A stretch of 64,000 nucleotides of DNA from assembly GCF_902459465.1 (NCBI RefSeq), contig NC_047062.1, positions 19,351,994 to 19,415,993 on the forward strand, read 5' to 3'. Positions within the stretch are counted from its first letter, which is position 1. Each line of letters opens with the position of its first letter. A program made the position numbers and the translations under genes. Shown one piece after another: positions 36,601-51,600 of this stretch. Origin of the DNA: Asterias rubens. Its lineage: Eukaryota; Echinodermata; Asteroidea; Forcipulatida; Asteriidae. The notes under the pieces were generated by a model. It did no database searches. It saw only the letters and a program-made list of their open reading frames with translations, and had not been told where the DNA came from.

Positions 36601-39600
36601 AGACTCCAGGCTTCTAGGCTTTCTTCACTTACAAAGCTGGCACAGAAATTCAGCTCTTGCCCTGCAAGAGCCATGAAATTGGGCCCTGAGCATGAGTCCA
36701 TGAGTCCACTAAGCACAGACACGCCAATAGACCTTACGCATGGAAACACACAGATTTGTACTCGCGGCGCACAGGATTGGCCAACCTCCTTTTGACAACG
36801 CCCTCCTGATATGACGTCATGTGCATAAGGTCTATATATTGTGGTTATATGAAAGAGCTTGGGCTCCCATGGATTCAACCTACTTCTTGTGTTGTCCATC
36901 CAGCTTGGTCAGTTGCTTCTCGTGAACGGCGACCATTAACTCCATCTGTAGTTCATACAGAATCTCAGCGTGCTCTTTTTTCAAGTCTTTCTCATTGGTG
37001 TAATGTTTCCTGTAGAGCTCAATCAATGCATTCTCTTGGGCAGCTTCCTTCTTCACGATCTTGAGGAGGGTCAAAAGATAAGATTCGGATAAGACACCAG
37101 TAGCTAGGAAGGTAATTTTATTGCCGGCACCTTTTATTTCAAGGTTTCCTCACACCGCTAATTAATCGTTTAAAAATTAGTTTTAGCTGTTGCAAACTGC
37201 TCACCGACCAAAATGACCAATAGAATAAATGTAAAGAGTGGTTAATGGCCATAAACAATTGCTTGTATTTGTTTATTTATTTACTTAATTTATTCAAGCT
37301 TTACACAATAAGACAAATTCAAAAGACAATCAAAAACAGACAAAAGACAACGAAATCATTACAAGAGCAATGCACTTACAAGAATAATACAAAAAGACAA
37401 TGTACAAAAAGCATGTGATGACACAATATCAATTCAACAAAAGAGGCACCCTAGAAGGGGGAAAATTAGGAATACAAGGATGAAAAACAAGTATAATATG
37501 ATTATATATGATAGTCCTATACCTAGTAGAATCAAACTGGTTTACTCTCTTCAGAAAGAGGGTAAAACATTGCCAATGAAGATTATGGAAATGATTGAAA
37601 ACAGACCCAAGTAGGATTTGGAACTTTGCATGGTGGGAGTAGAACCAGGTGAGGTTTTGCAGTAGCACCATGCGCCAGTGGTTGATAACTCAACAGTTCA
37701 ATCTGTATGCATTGATTGTCTTCAGTTCCGACTTCGGCCTACAGGCTTTACCGAACTAAGCCCAGCTTATCCTGTTCCTATTGCTGTTTTTGCACACCAT
37801 TGAGCCAAGCCCAACTACCAGTTATCTCCACAGCAGAACTTAAGCAAAGCCCATGGCCCAGAATCCTCCTGAAGATGATGAGAGCATACTGACGACACTC
37901 AAAAGGGATTTACCCATGGCGCTACCGCAAAACCTCACCTGAATACAGCCTATTTCAAGTGTTCTAAGCTACAGGGATTGAGTTTACACAGAAATTTTAC
38001 TTATTGTACTTTTGTTGCTAGAAAACTACTGAAGAAGGAGAAGGCGAGATGAGTTGTAAGCATGATGATGGATTCCTAATCATACCTCATTTTCTTTATC
38101 TCGTGTGAAACCATCCAAGACTTCATTGAATTGCTGTCTTAATTCTTCTAGGTTACTGTAGAAACAAAGAAGTCAACAAATTGTGTTAGGCTCATCAATC
38201 ATGGATGTGACCAACTTAAGAAACGTTAGCTACAGCTGAGGCCATTGACAGGCGCATCAGAAAATACCCATTAATGGAACACAGACATGCTGATTTTGTC
38301 TCCATATTCACGAGCGCACATGACATAACAAATTTATCTTTAAGCAAACTTGACATGCAACTTAAAACAGCATATTACGCAGGGTCTGATATAAACCCTG
38401 GTTTTATACCTTACTGCTGTTGCTATGGATCGACCAATCAGAATTTTTCAGGCGATTTGGTAAACATTTGACTAATTTCTTGAAGGCAATGCAACTTAAT
38501 TGGAAATCAGATTAAAAAGGGAAGAATATCATGCCTGTTAAAAGTATCTCTTGACATCCATCATTCTCAAATCATTCCTTCAACTTTGTCAAATACCCAT
38601 CTCTTAAAAACATTTTAAAATAACAGATTTCGGGGTTGAACAAATAAATATTTACTTGAGTGGGATTCAAACCATCGACCTCTTGATTAACGAGTTGGAG
38701 CTCTACCAAGTCAGCTATCTTGCCTTATATTGGTGGTCTCTCTATTTCGTCAATATTTTTGATCGGGGGTGCCAAAAAAAAAAAAAACAGACATTTATTA
38801 TTTGATTACTTACAGGCCTTTCTTGGCTGCTTTCTTGATCTGATCAGTCTGCTTCTTAGCGAGTGACTTATAAGCCTTTTGGTGGGATTTACGCAGTTTG
38901 CTGATTTCCTTCACGTGGGATCTCTTGAGTTTGCTCTGTTTCTTCTCCTCCTTCTTGATCAATTTTTCCAGCTCATTGTTCAGACGCTGAACGACTTTCT
39001 TGTATTTCTAAACATTTGGAATCAAATCAAAAAAGAAACTGTAATATTGCAGCTTTCTCTAGATAACTGTTTATAGCGAAATTGTGTAACCAACAACATT
39101 TTCTTGACATTTTCATTGAAACAAAGCCATTTCCACCATCTACATGTACAACGTCCAATGAACTTCAAATGAAGGTTGGCATAGTGGTATCTTGTCTTGC
39201 CTTCCACCTCTGGAACTCATTGAGGATGATAATTCCAATTACGAACAAGCAAAAGCACGATCTAGTTGCAAAACTAAACTCATGTCTCTCCCCTGCTTTC
39301 TAAAAATAATGTGGGTTTGACAACTGAAGTTGAAAGTTATCGGTTAAATTTGAATTCCTCAGACTAAAGGGGGCAGTTGCTGTACATGTACATGTCAAAA
39401 TGGTTACGGGCAAGCTTTTGTATTGCAACTTCAAGATGAGCAAACCCTGGTACCTTGTTGTGCCACGCACATTCATTCAGAATTGTGTGTTTGCTGTCTC
39501 TTGCGTAACTATGCAAATGCTTGCCCGAATCAGGTGACTGGCAACTCTCTCTTTAGTCTGAGGAATTCAAGTTTAAGCAATGGAAATTTACCTGGTAAGT

Positions 39601-42600
39601 CTGCTGCCACCTAGTGTTCAAAAGTCGCCCATTACTTGTAACTCAGCAAGTCATTGTACCGGACGGTATTTGAATTTAACTCCTAGTTGGCTCATTTCCA
39701 AACAAAATTTGATAAGTGATTTTCTTAGATTGCTACTATCACAAAACAATTAGTTTGGAGGTTATTTAAATTTAATGACTGTAAGTTATTATTATACCTA
39801 CCTTGTGTTGTTTAATATCATCTAGGGTAGCAGCTTGTATCTCCTCTGTAAGATTACACCACAAATTGAAATATTAAACAACTGTAGAGTATTGGTTATG
39901 ACTCTATTCTTAGTTTACCATTAAATCTTTCTGGAGAGCACTTTTTAGAAGAAATTAGTTCCTGGTGCAAAAGTGCTTTCGTAAAGTTGTGTGCATCTCT
40001 TTAAAATGATTGTTTTATCAAAACGTTTTGTCCGTTTCCAAGACCAGAAATCAGAGTTTCATCAAAGCGCAAGTAAGATTTAATAATTACTGCAATTTCA
40101 GATAAAGCAACCAAATGCCGCAAGTCAAAAGATTAATTGAAGATGGGTTAGAAAGGCTTTTGTTTTCGCCATGGTTCAAAATCAAGTAAAAGTTGAGGGT
40201 TGGTTGTACCACAAACCATGATGGTCCCACTATGCCAAAAAACAGCCAATCTAAATTTTAAATGTTCATGGGTCAAGAATTTTTTCCACTTACTACAGTT
40301 GGGTTAGCAGTTTGAACACTTCCTGAACAATATTATTATGTTAAAATTTAAATCTGTGGAATGATAATTTCCAAGATAAATATAGACGTGTGCTGTGCAT
40401 GAAGATGAAATTTGTAGACACAAGAAAAAAAGCTATTAAAGAGTGACAGCAGTTATATCAAAAAGAAAAAAAAACACGATTAGTCAGTAATAAATTTTGG
40501 TTTTACCCTTATACCGAGTGTGTTAACACTGTTTACTCAGCACTTTCCTGACTTCTGTGAAAAAAATCACATGATTTGAACTGGCTCTAGCTACAGGGCA
40601 ATCTCGGTGGTCTTGATGGTAAGACACTGCACTAGAACAGCAAAGGTTGTGGGTTCAAATCCCACCCGGGTAATGTGACTGTGATTTTTTCACAGAACTC
40701 AGGAAAGTGCTGAGTGAACAGTGCTAACCCCCATCAGTGTAAGGGTTAAAACAAAATTGAAATTCTTTATCCCCGATGCAAATTTAACATCTATTAGTCA
40801 GTAATTGATATACAGATTGCACATTGTATACAACACAGTCATGCAAACTTCACTCCATGTCAATATCATGATTAAAAGCCACAGTTTAACAAAGATAAAA
40901 TACGCTCAGTGAGTCTACATAGTTATCAATGATACTGTAAAAAGACTGGGCTGCTATTATCTAATAAGTTAGTTCAAATTTTGTTCAATAAGAGATTCAT
41001 TTAATAACAGAGGTGCAACGAGGGGCTGGAAAGCCATATCACAATTACTTTTTTCTCCGAGAATTTCGGACGCCAAATTTTACTTTTTTTAACAAAGATA
41101 AAATACGCTCAGTGAGTCTACATAGTTATCAATGATACTGTAAAAAGACTGGGCTGCTATTATCTAATAAGTTAGTTCAAATTTTGTTCAATAAGAGATT
41201 CATTTAATAACAGAGGTGCAACGAGGGGCTGGAAAGCCATATCACAATTACTTTTTTCTCCGAGAATTTCGGACGCCAAATTTTACTTTTACTTGAGCGC
41301 AAAAAATTATTTTACGCAACACAATGCAATTTTCTCACATTCAAATTTGGGTGACTGCACATGTAAAGAACATCTAAAATTCTTGAAAGGTTTAATTAGC
41401 ACACACACTTTGATGAAATGGTAAGGAATAAGATGTAACGCAACAACAATATTGCTTAGTGATAACCATGCAAATATTCAGACACTGGAAGCTGCTTCAG
41501 GGAATAGAAGTTCAGTGTGCTGTATATGAAATGTGAGTCATAATCTACTTGTGCACTAGCTTGTTAGAATTAATCACTAGAGCTATTAGACTTCAGACAT
41601 CCTGAACCTTGACACAATCTAACACAATATTAAATAAGCTTGAGGATTTATAAGAGAAAGAAAGAGCATCCAGATCTGCAAAGGAAAGCACAAGATTACG
41701 TGACAACCGTTAGCTGAAAATGGAGATGGACACAGATTAGATGTAGGGTATGATTTCAGTCTGACTTCGCTAAGAGTCCTTGCAAGGTTTAACTTATAAC
41801 CAGGTAAACAGAGAGCTGGAATAGGAGTTATTAGAAAAAACAATGTTGAAGACAAAGCCTACCAAATACCTACCAAAAAGCCTACCAAAGCCTACCAATA
41901 CCATGGCAACATAGTGATAACTAAGGATTGCACAACAATTTGTCTGTAGCAGCATGCAGTGGAACATTTCTAACTACAATTCTCAAAACTACAACAATTT
42001 GAACAGTTTGGCGGGAGTTGATCAATCTCTGAATCAATCGTCTTCGAGGTCATTCTAGGAATAAACCTTTACTAACAGAAGAATAGCATGCTGTTTATCT
42101 ACTATGCTAGATCATTCCCAACTCATGCAAATGCAATGTGCTCAAAACTCATGGCTTAACCAACATAGGACATCGATTCTAAACACTCCAAACAGAACTG
42201 GTCCATTATTAAGTGCTTGTTTTTCTTACCTGTTAAAAAAAAAAGCAAAGCTTACAGAATGTTAGTGTCTAGATACACCACATACGTAGAAAGATTCAGA
42301 TGAAATTTGGGTCAAGTACACAAGTTAGCTTCCACCGAAATCGTTTTGGTTTAGCTTTCAGAAATGAAAAATGTACAGATTTAGGGAAAAAAAAACTTCA
42401 TCAAGCCAGGAGTTTTATCAAGCCAGGAGATTTGAGCAAAAGCAAGTAGCATGTCAACTAATATGCATGCTGCCACTACGAGTGAATATGTTTAAATACA
42501 CTGAGCCATACAGATCCACAAACCAAGTTACAACACTCAAGTAAAATCAAGAAGTATTAGAAATGATAAAGAGTTGCTGTCCTCATTAACCTACTGAGTA

Positions 42601-45600
42601 CACTGTTTATTGAGGGTGAGGGTAGGGGAGTGCTGGAGAAGCAGGGTAGTAGGGGTGTGGGAGACTAGGGGTGGCTTCATGCACCCATCAGTACCTGATT
42701 GACCCAAATTGGGTGCACTAATGCTGCGACTGTTCTGATTGAGAGGGGAGCTCATGGATTCCATCTGAAACTGGGCAGTGCCCAGAGATCTGGATCTGGG
42801 CATGGCCATGCTGTCTGCTTACAGGAGGCGGCAAGGGGAGAAAAATTATGCAGGAGAAAAAAATGAATGAATGAAACGTAATAAATGACTGAGTGCATTA
42901 TATGTGGGTTGAAAACTCGAGTCTGCTTGCTGTATGAGAATCTATTCTTAGTGAGCCATCTTAAGTATGGGAGAGACTAACATCATTATTTCTTGTAAAC
43001 CGATTCCATGACCCAGCTTTTGAATATGGTAAGGGAAATATCCAGACCAAAAAGATTCAATGTTCCCCTTCAGCGTTTTTCATACTAACTCTCTCTCATA
43101 CTTAGGAAGCTCACTTGAGCTAGGGTGACACTTCAACCGTTACAAACATTTCTGATCCTTTGATATATGAACTAGAATTACAGAGTCGACCTCCAGGTGT
43201 AAAATTCATTTAAGTACCATGAATATTCAGATGACAATTTTATCAGGTGACAAATGTATCTTTGGCTCAATACCTTTGCATATGATTCCTTTAAATGGCA
43301 AATAAAAACAAGTGAAACAAATCATAAATATTCATGTCACAAAACAATAAACAATTTCATTAATAATGACTGGACCTTGAACAAATAATTTTGGAATGAT
43401 AAATGATTAATGTAACCGCTCTTTTGAGATGATTTTACATTGCACAATCCTCTTAAGTGAGTTAATGATGAGTCATGAACTAAATAACAAGCTATCATAC
43501 AATAAATATTTCCTGAGATATATCATTATTGTCCACATTCGAACCCGGAACCCTTGATACTGTAAGGCAGAATACTGGTAGTTGTTCATCAAGTTGTCTA
43601 AATTCTTTTTCATTTAAAAAAAAAAAATAAGGGAATTTTTTCAAATGATACAACTCCCTGGTGAAAAATATTACGCGATAAGTTAATATTGAATTAATTT
43701 CCACAAGAAAGTTTTTTAAAACTACAAAACTAGAAAGCAAAACTTGTGACTTACCGCCCAGCGAGGAGGCAGGAGTAAGTACAGCCATGCTATTCTGAAG
43801 TTTAGAGCTGGATTTCACGCCATTCTGTTCAGTGATGGTGTTCTTACGGTAGGCCCCGGTGGTTGTGCTAGGGGCGGCTGGGGTGGTTGAGGCAGGAGCG
43901 TCCGAGGGTTTACGCTCTACAATGCCCTCGGCAACCTCCGGAGTCTCCTCTTCCTCCCCATTCTCTTGGTCCTTAGAAAGTAAAATGTTAAGAAGATTTT
44001 TTTTAGAAGTAAAGCCTGACGATGACCGGAGGAGGCTAGTCAAGACCAATAAGAACTCACTCCGCTGCAGTGAAGTTCATAACAAGAAGTCCCCTCGATT
44101 TTCACTCTTTTTTCCCCCTCCAAAACCTGATGACTAATGAAGCTGAAACTTCTACAGGTAAATTATATCACACACATCGTCGTTCACAGTGGGTAAGGAG
44201 TCATGTCACTGCCAAAAACTTGATCTACAAAAGGTATCAAAACCCTTTTACCCCAGGGCTCGATTTCACTAAGAGTTAAAAACTTAAGGCTAGTCTTAAG
44301 TTAGGACGAGTTACTCATCCTAACTCGAGATAAGAAATCCACCCCAGGATAATTAACCTTTGCACCCCATACCTGTGGCTTCTCTTGTTCTTTGACCTTA
44401 ACCTCCTCTTCCTCCAGAGCCTTGAGCTGAGCGGCTCTCTTCTCCACCTTGCTCTGATGGGCGATGGGATTGGCCAGAGCATCGGCAAAGTTGATCATCC
44501 CTTCGGGAACGTAGTCTTTTACCCTAATGTTGAGGAAGAGTGTAGGGAGCATCAGGGGCTGGTTGGACTCGTTGCACAGGAAGATGTGGCGGTACCCTAG
44601 AAGGAGAGTATCAACAGACAGGCCAGACAGTCATGGGCAAATACTTTTGCACCTGATAAGGCCCTCCCCAAAAAAACATGTTTAGCGTCCCTGCTCTCTT
44701 CCTTTTTAGAGGCCGTCTCCATTTTATTAATATTTTTTCACGAAAAAAAAACAAAAACATTTTAATGATCTCATGCAAAAACAAATCTCTTTTGAAAAAA
44801 AATCCCAGCTGGTTGTCCTAAAAAAAAGTGATGGGCGACCATTTAAAAAATAGAAGGAAAAAAGGGCCCTTCTCCTTCCATTTTTTTTAAACGGCAGGAT
44901 GCTAACGATTTTTTTAATTTATTTAGCCTAAGTCAATCATGGCAATTTGTGAGCTTCAATCGGGTTGATCTTGGAGTGAACTGCATATCCTGGTAACATT
45001 TGTCTACTCCAGAAAATGCAAAAGGTCATGGATGAAATATAACACAATATGGAAAGCACTGGACAGTGCTATATCTATACTTCCTTAAAGGCAGTGGACA
45101 CTATTGATAATTACTCAAAAGATTTATAATCATAAAACCTTTCTTGGTGACGAGTAATGGGGAGAGGTTGGTAGTATAAAACATTGTGGGAAACGGCTCC
45201 CTCTGAGGTTACGTAGTTTTCGAGAAAGAAGTAATTTTCCACGAATTTGATTTTGAGACCTCAGATTTAGAATTTAAAGTCTCGAAATCAAGCATCTCAA
45301 AGCATACAACTTCGTGTGACAAGGGTGTTTTTTTCTTTCATTATTATCTCGCAACTTCAACGACCAATTGAGCTCAAATTTTCACAGGTTTGTTATTTTA
45401 TGTATATGTTGAGATAAACTGTTGAGAAGACTGGTCTTTGACAATAACCAATAGTGTCCACTGTCTTTAAAAAGAAAAACATTAACAGCCATGATGCGTC
45501 TTGGGAGAATAAAAAATAAAAAATAAAAACTTTTTTCCAACGGCAAACATAATCGGAAAATATCAATAAAAAGACTCAAAGGTATGCATGGTAGAAATAC

Positions 45601-48600
45601 AATAACATAAGAAATTTGTGGTGACACAATGTAGATTAATATCTTTTGAGTATTGATGGGCTAATCGTTTCGGACAGTATACTTTGGTGTCAACGTAAAT
45701 TTCTGATGCTATCTCACCTGGTCTGAGTGATTCCACAGGTAGTATTCTGTGTCCAACCATCTTTCCATTGTCTTCAAACACTGCAATACGAAGCATGGCC
45801 AACTCGGGCATAATAACCTACATGGAAGGAATGACATAAGAAAAAAATGTTTTTCAAAGAAATATGAGAGTGAAAGTATACCGGTTCTCTGCCATTCACA
45901 GGTTTATTTTAGTTTAATTCTGCATGGGAATGAGAAAACATGTCTCTGGCTACAAGAACTTTAATATTTTTTGTTCAGGAGCCATTTTATTGCTTACAGC
46001 CTTCTGTTACTGGGAAAGAGAACTCTGTGTGCATTGACTGTATGGGTTTTCCCTGGAATAATTCTCTGGGGTTTTCCTCCCACATCTAAAACTGAAATTT
46101 CTTCATTGTCTTCTCTCTTCTCGTTTGGCTCTAAAGAGAGTGTTGAGGATATATATCCAGATCCAGATGAAATCACCTTCGCCCTGCAGAATGAATTCAT
46201 GTACAACTGATGAGGTGAAAACTGTGAGGTACCTTTCTGAAGACAAAGTGATCACCATCAAAGACGGGATTGATGGAGTTAGAACTGGATGACTTGGTCT
46301 TGTAGCGCCTCCGCACCGTGTCAGCAGGGAGGCCAAACATGTCCACTTCTACGTATGTGTTGACCCTTCGATCACTTAAGAATTGACCACTTATGACCTG
46401 ATAGGGGAAAGGATACAATTTAAGGCATCATTTCTGATTCATTACCTGGGCAAAATTTCATATACCTGTAAGCACAAAAACTTGCTAAGCACAGAATAGT
46501 GTTGCTTAGCAGAATCAGGTTACCAGCCCAAATTACATTAAGTTTTTATTGTTGTGGCTGGTGCCCAACTCAATTTTTGCTTTGCAAAGAAATTTGTCAA
46601 GCAGTATTTTCTGCTTAACAGCTTTATGAAATTGGGCCCTAACAAGTAGATGCAGTCAATTCGGCTGGGTCCAAATTGACTGCTAAGGCTGTTGCTGCAT
46701 GTCAACATGGCGATCAATTGGCTTCAGCATTCCTGAAGACCTGGATCAATCTTTGCATATCTTCTAGACTCAACGAACACACTAACTCAACAATAGTTGT
46801 TTCTCGTGCCAGCATGTCAAAATGAGACCAGAATATATATTTTTAGCCTGTTTAAAGGGCTTTGATACCTTTTGTGGATCAAGGTTTTGGTCCCTACTCA
46901 CTGTGAATGTAGATGTAAACTGCTCACAAAAAGTAAGGAAACTTTTTTCAATCCAGTATATTTGTTATTATTTAGTACTCTCTTTGTATTTGGTATATAT
47001 CAATGCAAAGCTGAACTGTTCCTCTTAAAAATGATACCACATTTGCAATGACTACATGTTGCTGAAGTTGGCTACATGAATAACAATGAGGCAAAGTCAC
47101 AAATCAAATGTGCCAAAATTACCGTTGTCTGTGAATGGTCAATAGGTAATGCTCATTAATCAAACCGATCAAGCTTTTCAGAACCATTACACAATGATTT
47201 GCACCAGTGAGATCATCGGACACAATTTACCCTCTTCTCATGAAAAACACCTTGTTTGATGGGTATTTGCAAGACGATATTCTACAGCCGAATGCAGTCC
47301 CATACTTGCAGACTTTGGACCAAACTCCATCTTTCAAGATGAAAACGCTCGCCCCAATCGAGCCCGACTGGTGACTGACTACCTGAAAAATGTTGGGGTG
47401 CACCGGATGGATTTGCCCACTAACAGTCCAGACCTGAATCCCATGGAACATCTGTGGGACCAGCTTGGCCTCGCTGTCCGCGCCAGAACCACCAACACAT
47501 CAACTGTGGCTGACCTAACCAGGTTCCTTAATGAAGAATGGAACGCCAATTCCTCATCATCAGTGCATCAAAAGACTTGTGTGCAGCATGAGAAGAAGGT
47601 GCCAGGCTGTCATCAACGCCTTCGGATCATCCACTTGTTACTGAACTTTTTGTATCAATAAAGTGTATTAAGATCAGTAAGTTGTCTTGCTCTATACCAA
47701 ATTTCTTGTCTCAATCAAGTGAATTAAGATCAGTAAGTTGTCTTGCTTGTTTGAATTACAGTGTCAATTCATACAGTAACACAAAATTTGCTAATTTTGG
47801 CACATTTGATTTGTGACTTTGTCTCATTCTCATTAACATGGTCAAGTCCAGCAACATGTAATCATTGCAACTGTGGTATCATTTTAAAGAGGAAGAGTTC
47901 AGCTTTGCAATGATACATACCATATACAAAAAGAGTATTAAATAATAACAAGTATACTGGATTGAAAAAAGTTTCCTTACTTTTTGTGAGCAGTTTATGT
48001 AGTATAGTCGTCAAGTTTTTGAGAGAAAAAAAAAGTGAAAATCACAGAGCAATGTTTTCAGGACAGTCGCATAAATCAGTTGTACATGTTAAAATAATTT
48101 TTGTCTCACTGAGAGGTGAAACTGTTTTACTAATTTCTCAAAAACTACAGCTCCTCCTCAGCAAGTACTATTTTAAGGGAAGCTTTCTACCATCATTATC
48201 TTTAACCCGTAGAAGTTTCATGCAAATCTGTGGACGGTTGTGTTTTGTGTTGTACAAAAAGTACCCACACCCTTTAATACATTTCATTGAAGAATCCCGA
48301 TGATTCAAGTCCAACTGTTTCTGCCTGTTACATCCACCATCAATATACTCACTCTGACTTCTACCGTGGCTGCCACTACACCATCCATTGTAGACTCGGC
48401 AAACGGATCAAAGAGGCGATCTTTACGTCTCATGAACTCTGGCTTAAGAATGTACCCAGTGCGACCATTTATCTCAAAATAACCCATATTCAGCTGCATT
48501 GGAAGATCTGAAACACAAGAGAATCATGCTGACTATTATTTCCTCTGCTCAGAACTTTAGAAACTTCATCATCTCTATTTTGTGTATTCCATGCCGTAAC

Positions 48601-51600
48601 ACTTGTGTCCTTAAGAAAGACAATTAACCATTGCTTCGTCCTTTGGATGGGACGTAAAGCTGTTGGTCCCATGTGTTGTGTAACGCATGTAAAAGAACTC
48701 AGTTCACTTATCGTAAAGAGAATGGGATCGCCCCGGTGTTCCTGGCTGTGGCTGCTGTATGCGCCGTAGCACCTTGTAAACCCTTATATGGTGCTACATA
48801 ATTGGGTCTCAGAATTCATCTCTGCGATAACCTATCTTTCTGAAAGTTTGTATATACTCAGCGCCTTGAGTACCTAGTTTGGTAGATATGTGCGCTATGT
48901 AAGACTTTGATATATATATATATTCATTTTTTTTATTTTCTATGTTTTTGTATACATGTAATTCCATTTGTTGTTGGGGTTTTGGAGGGATGCCACATTG
49001 ATGAAAGTTTAAAACAAACTTTTGTCTTACCCTAGACGCCCCCTGCCAACAAAGAGTTATGTCCGAAGATTCAAAATACAAATAAACAAGGTCATTAATG
49101 CAGACTACTATTATATCTGGTCAGAAATATAAAGTCATTGGTGTAATTTGTAAGAGTTTGATAAATTCCTTTTGCATATTTTTTAGCTCCTGGTAATTGG
49201 AGTCTATTGNNNNNNNNNNNNNNNNNNNNNNNNNNNNNNNNNNNNNNNNNNNNNNNNNNNNNNNNNNNNNNNNNNNNNNNNNNNNNNNNNNNNNNNNNNN
49301 NNNNNNNNNNNNNNNNNNNNNNNNNNNNNNNNNNNNNNNNNNNNNNNNNNNNNNNNNNNNNNNNNNNNNNNNNNNNNNNNNNNNNNNNNNNNNNNNNNNN
49401 NNNNNNNNNNNNNNNNNNNNNNNNNNNNNNNNNNNNNNNNNNNNNNNNNNNNNNNNNNNNNNNNNNNNNNNNNNNNNNNNNNNNNNNNNNNNNNNNNNNN
49501 NNNNNNNNNNNNNNNNNNNNNNNNNNNNNNNNNNNNNNNNNNNNNNNNNNNNNNNNNNNNNNNNNNNNNNNNNNNNNNNNNNNNNNNNNNNNNNNNNNNN
49601 NNNNNNNNNNNNNNNNNNNNNNNNNNNNNNNNNNNNNNNNNNNNNNNNNNNNNNNNNNNNNNNNNNNNNNNNNNNNNNNNNNNNNNNNNNNNNNNNNNNN
49701 NNNNNNNNNACTGTAGAAACAAATAAGTCAACAAATTGTGTTAGGCTCATCAATCATGGATGTGACCAACTTAAGAAACGTTAGCTACAGCTGAGGCCAT
49801 TGACAGGCGCATCAGAAAATACCCATTAATGGAACACAGACATGCTGATTTTGTCTCCATATTCACGAGCGCACATGACATAACAAATTTATCTTTAAGC
49901 AAACTTGACATGCAACTTAAAACAGCATATTACGCAGGGTCTGATATAAACCCTGGTTTTATACCTTACTGCTGTTGCTATGGATCGACCAATCAGAATT
50001 TTTCAGGCGATTTGGTAAACATTTGACTAATTTCTTGAAGGCAATGCAACTTAATTGGAAATCAGATTAAAAAGGGAAGAATATCATGCCTGTTAAAAGT
50101 ATCTCTTGACATCCATCATTCTCAAATCATTCCTTCAACTTTGTCAAATACCCATCTCTTAAAAACATTTTAAAATAACAAATTTCGGGGTTGAACAAAT
50201 AAATATTTACTTGAGTGGGATTCAAACCATCGACCTCTTGATTAACGAGTTGGAGCTCTACCAAGTCAGCTATCTTGCCCTATATTGGTGGTCTCTCTAT
50301 TTCGTCAATATTTTTGATCGGGGGTGCCAACAACAAAAAAACAGACATTTATTATTTGATTACTTACAGGCCTTTCTTGGCTGCTTTCTTGATCTGATCA
50401 GTCTGCTTCTTAGCGAGTGACTTATAAGCCTTTTGGTGGGATTTACGTAGTTTGCCGATTTCCTTCACGTGGGATCTCTTGAGTTTGCTCTGTTTCTTCT
50501 CCTCCTTCTTGATCAATTTTTCCAGCTCATTGTTCAGACGCTGAACGACTTTCTTGTATTTCTAAACATTTGGAATCAAATCAAAAAAGAAACTGTAATA
50601 TTGCAGCTTTCTCTAGATAACTGTTTATAGAGAAATTGTGTAACCAACAACATTTTCTTGACATTTTCATTGAAACAAAGCCATTTCCACCATCTACATG
50701 TACAACTTCCAATGAACTTCAAATGAAGGTTGGCATAGTGGTATCTTGTCTTGCCTTCCACCTCTGGAACTCATTGAGGATGATAATTCCAATTACGAAC
50801 AAGCAAAAGCACGATCTAGTTGCAAAACTAAACTCATGTCTCTCCCCTGCTTTCTAAAAATAATGTGGGTTTGACAACTGAAGTTGAAAGTTATCGGTTA
50901 AATTTGAATTCCTCAGACTAAAGGGGGCAGTTGCTGTACATGTACATGTCAAAATGGTTACCGGCAAGCTTTTGTATTGCAACTTCAAGATGAGCAAACC
51001 CTGGTACCTTGTGGTGCCATGCACATTCATTCAGAATTGTGTGTTTGCTGTCTCTTGCGTAACTATGCAAATGCTTGCCCGAATCAGGTGACTGGCAACT
51101 CTCTCTTTAGTCTGAGGAATTCAAGTTTAAGCAGTTACTTGTACCTCAGCAAGTCATTGTACCAGACGGTATTCGAATTCAACTCCTAGTTGGCTCATTT
51201 TCAAACAAAATTTGACGTTTACTATCAGAAAACAATTAGTTTGGAGGTTATTTAAATTTAATCACTGTAAGTTGTTAAACCCACCTTGTGTTGTTTAATA
51301 TCATCTAGGGTAGCAGCTTGTATCTCCTCTGTAAGATTACACCACAAATTGAAATATTAAACAACTGTAGAGTATTGGTTATGACTTTATTCTTAGTTTA
51401 ACAAAATCTTTCTGGAGAGCACTTTTTAAAAGAAATTAGTTCCTGGTGCACAAGTGCTTTCATAAAGTTGTGTGCATCTCTTTAAAATGATTGTTTCATC
51501 AAATGTTTTGTCCATTTCCAAGAACAGAAATCAGAGTTTCATCAAAGCGCAAGTTAGACTAAGGGAATCAATGTGTGGTGAAGAGGTTTTCAACTAGTGG

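Larger units (their letters stand above)
38155..49209. repeat. Large duplicated block, copy 1 (end of left contig)
   Basis: An 11.06 kb block matching 49710-60826 in the same orientation nearly base for base, including eight PLCB exons, a Tc1 transposon, SINEs and TTAA elements. Offset between copies drifts from about 11.48-11.62 kb because of small indels. The block stops at the first N. Copy-specific differences: a 203-bp tandem duplication (40888-41293), a 53-bp stretch at 39580-39632 absent from copy 2, and scattered SNPs. Best read as one haplotype of the same locus. Confidence 0.95.

Noticed and set aside
42591..42694. Intronic continuation of exon 10 as coding sequence to TAG
   Set aside because: Phase with exon 11 supports splicing at 42695; the extension is mentioned only as a possible minor isoform.
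45971..46210. Plus-strand frame between PLCB exons 7 and 6, and its minus counterpart
   Set aside because: No splice sites in phase with PLCB and the exons on each side join without it; probably an old repeat.
47227..47661. Host gene on the plus strand inside PLCB intron 5
   Set aside because: The protein motifs are those of a Tc1 transposase remnant between inverted repeats with TA flanks.
49121..49784. Long frames spanning the N run
   Set aside because: Made of unknown bases; no sequence support.
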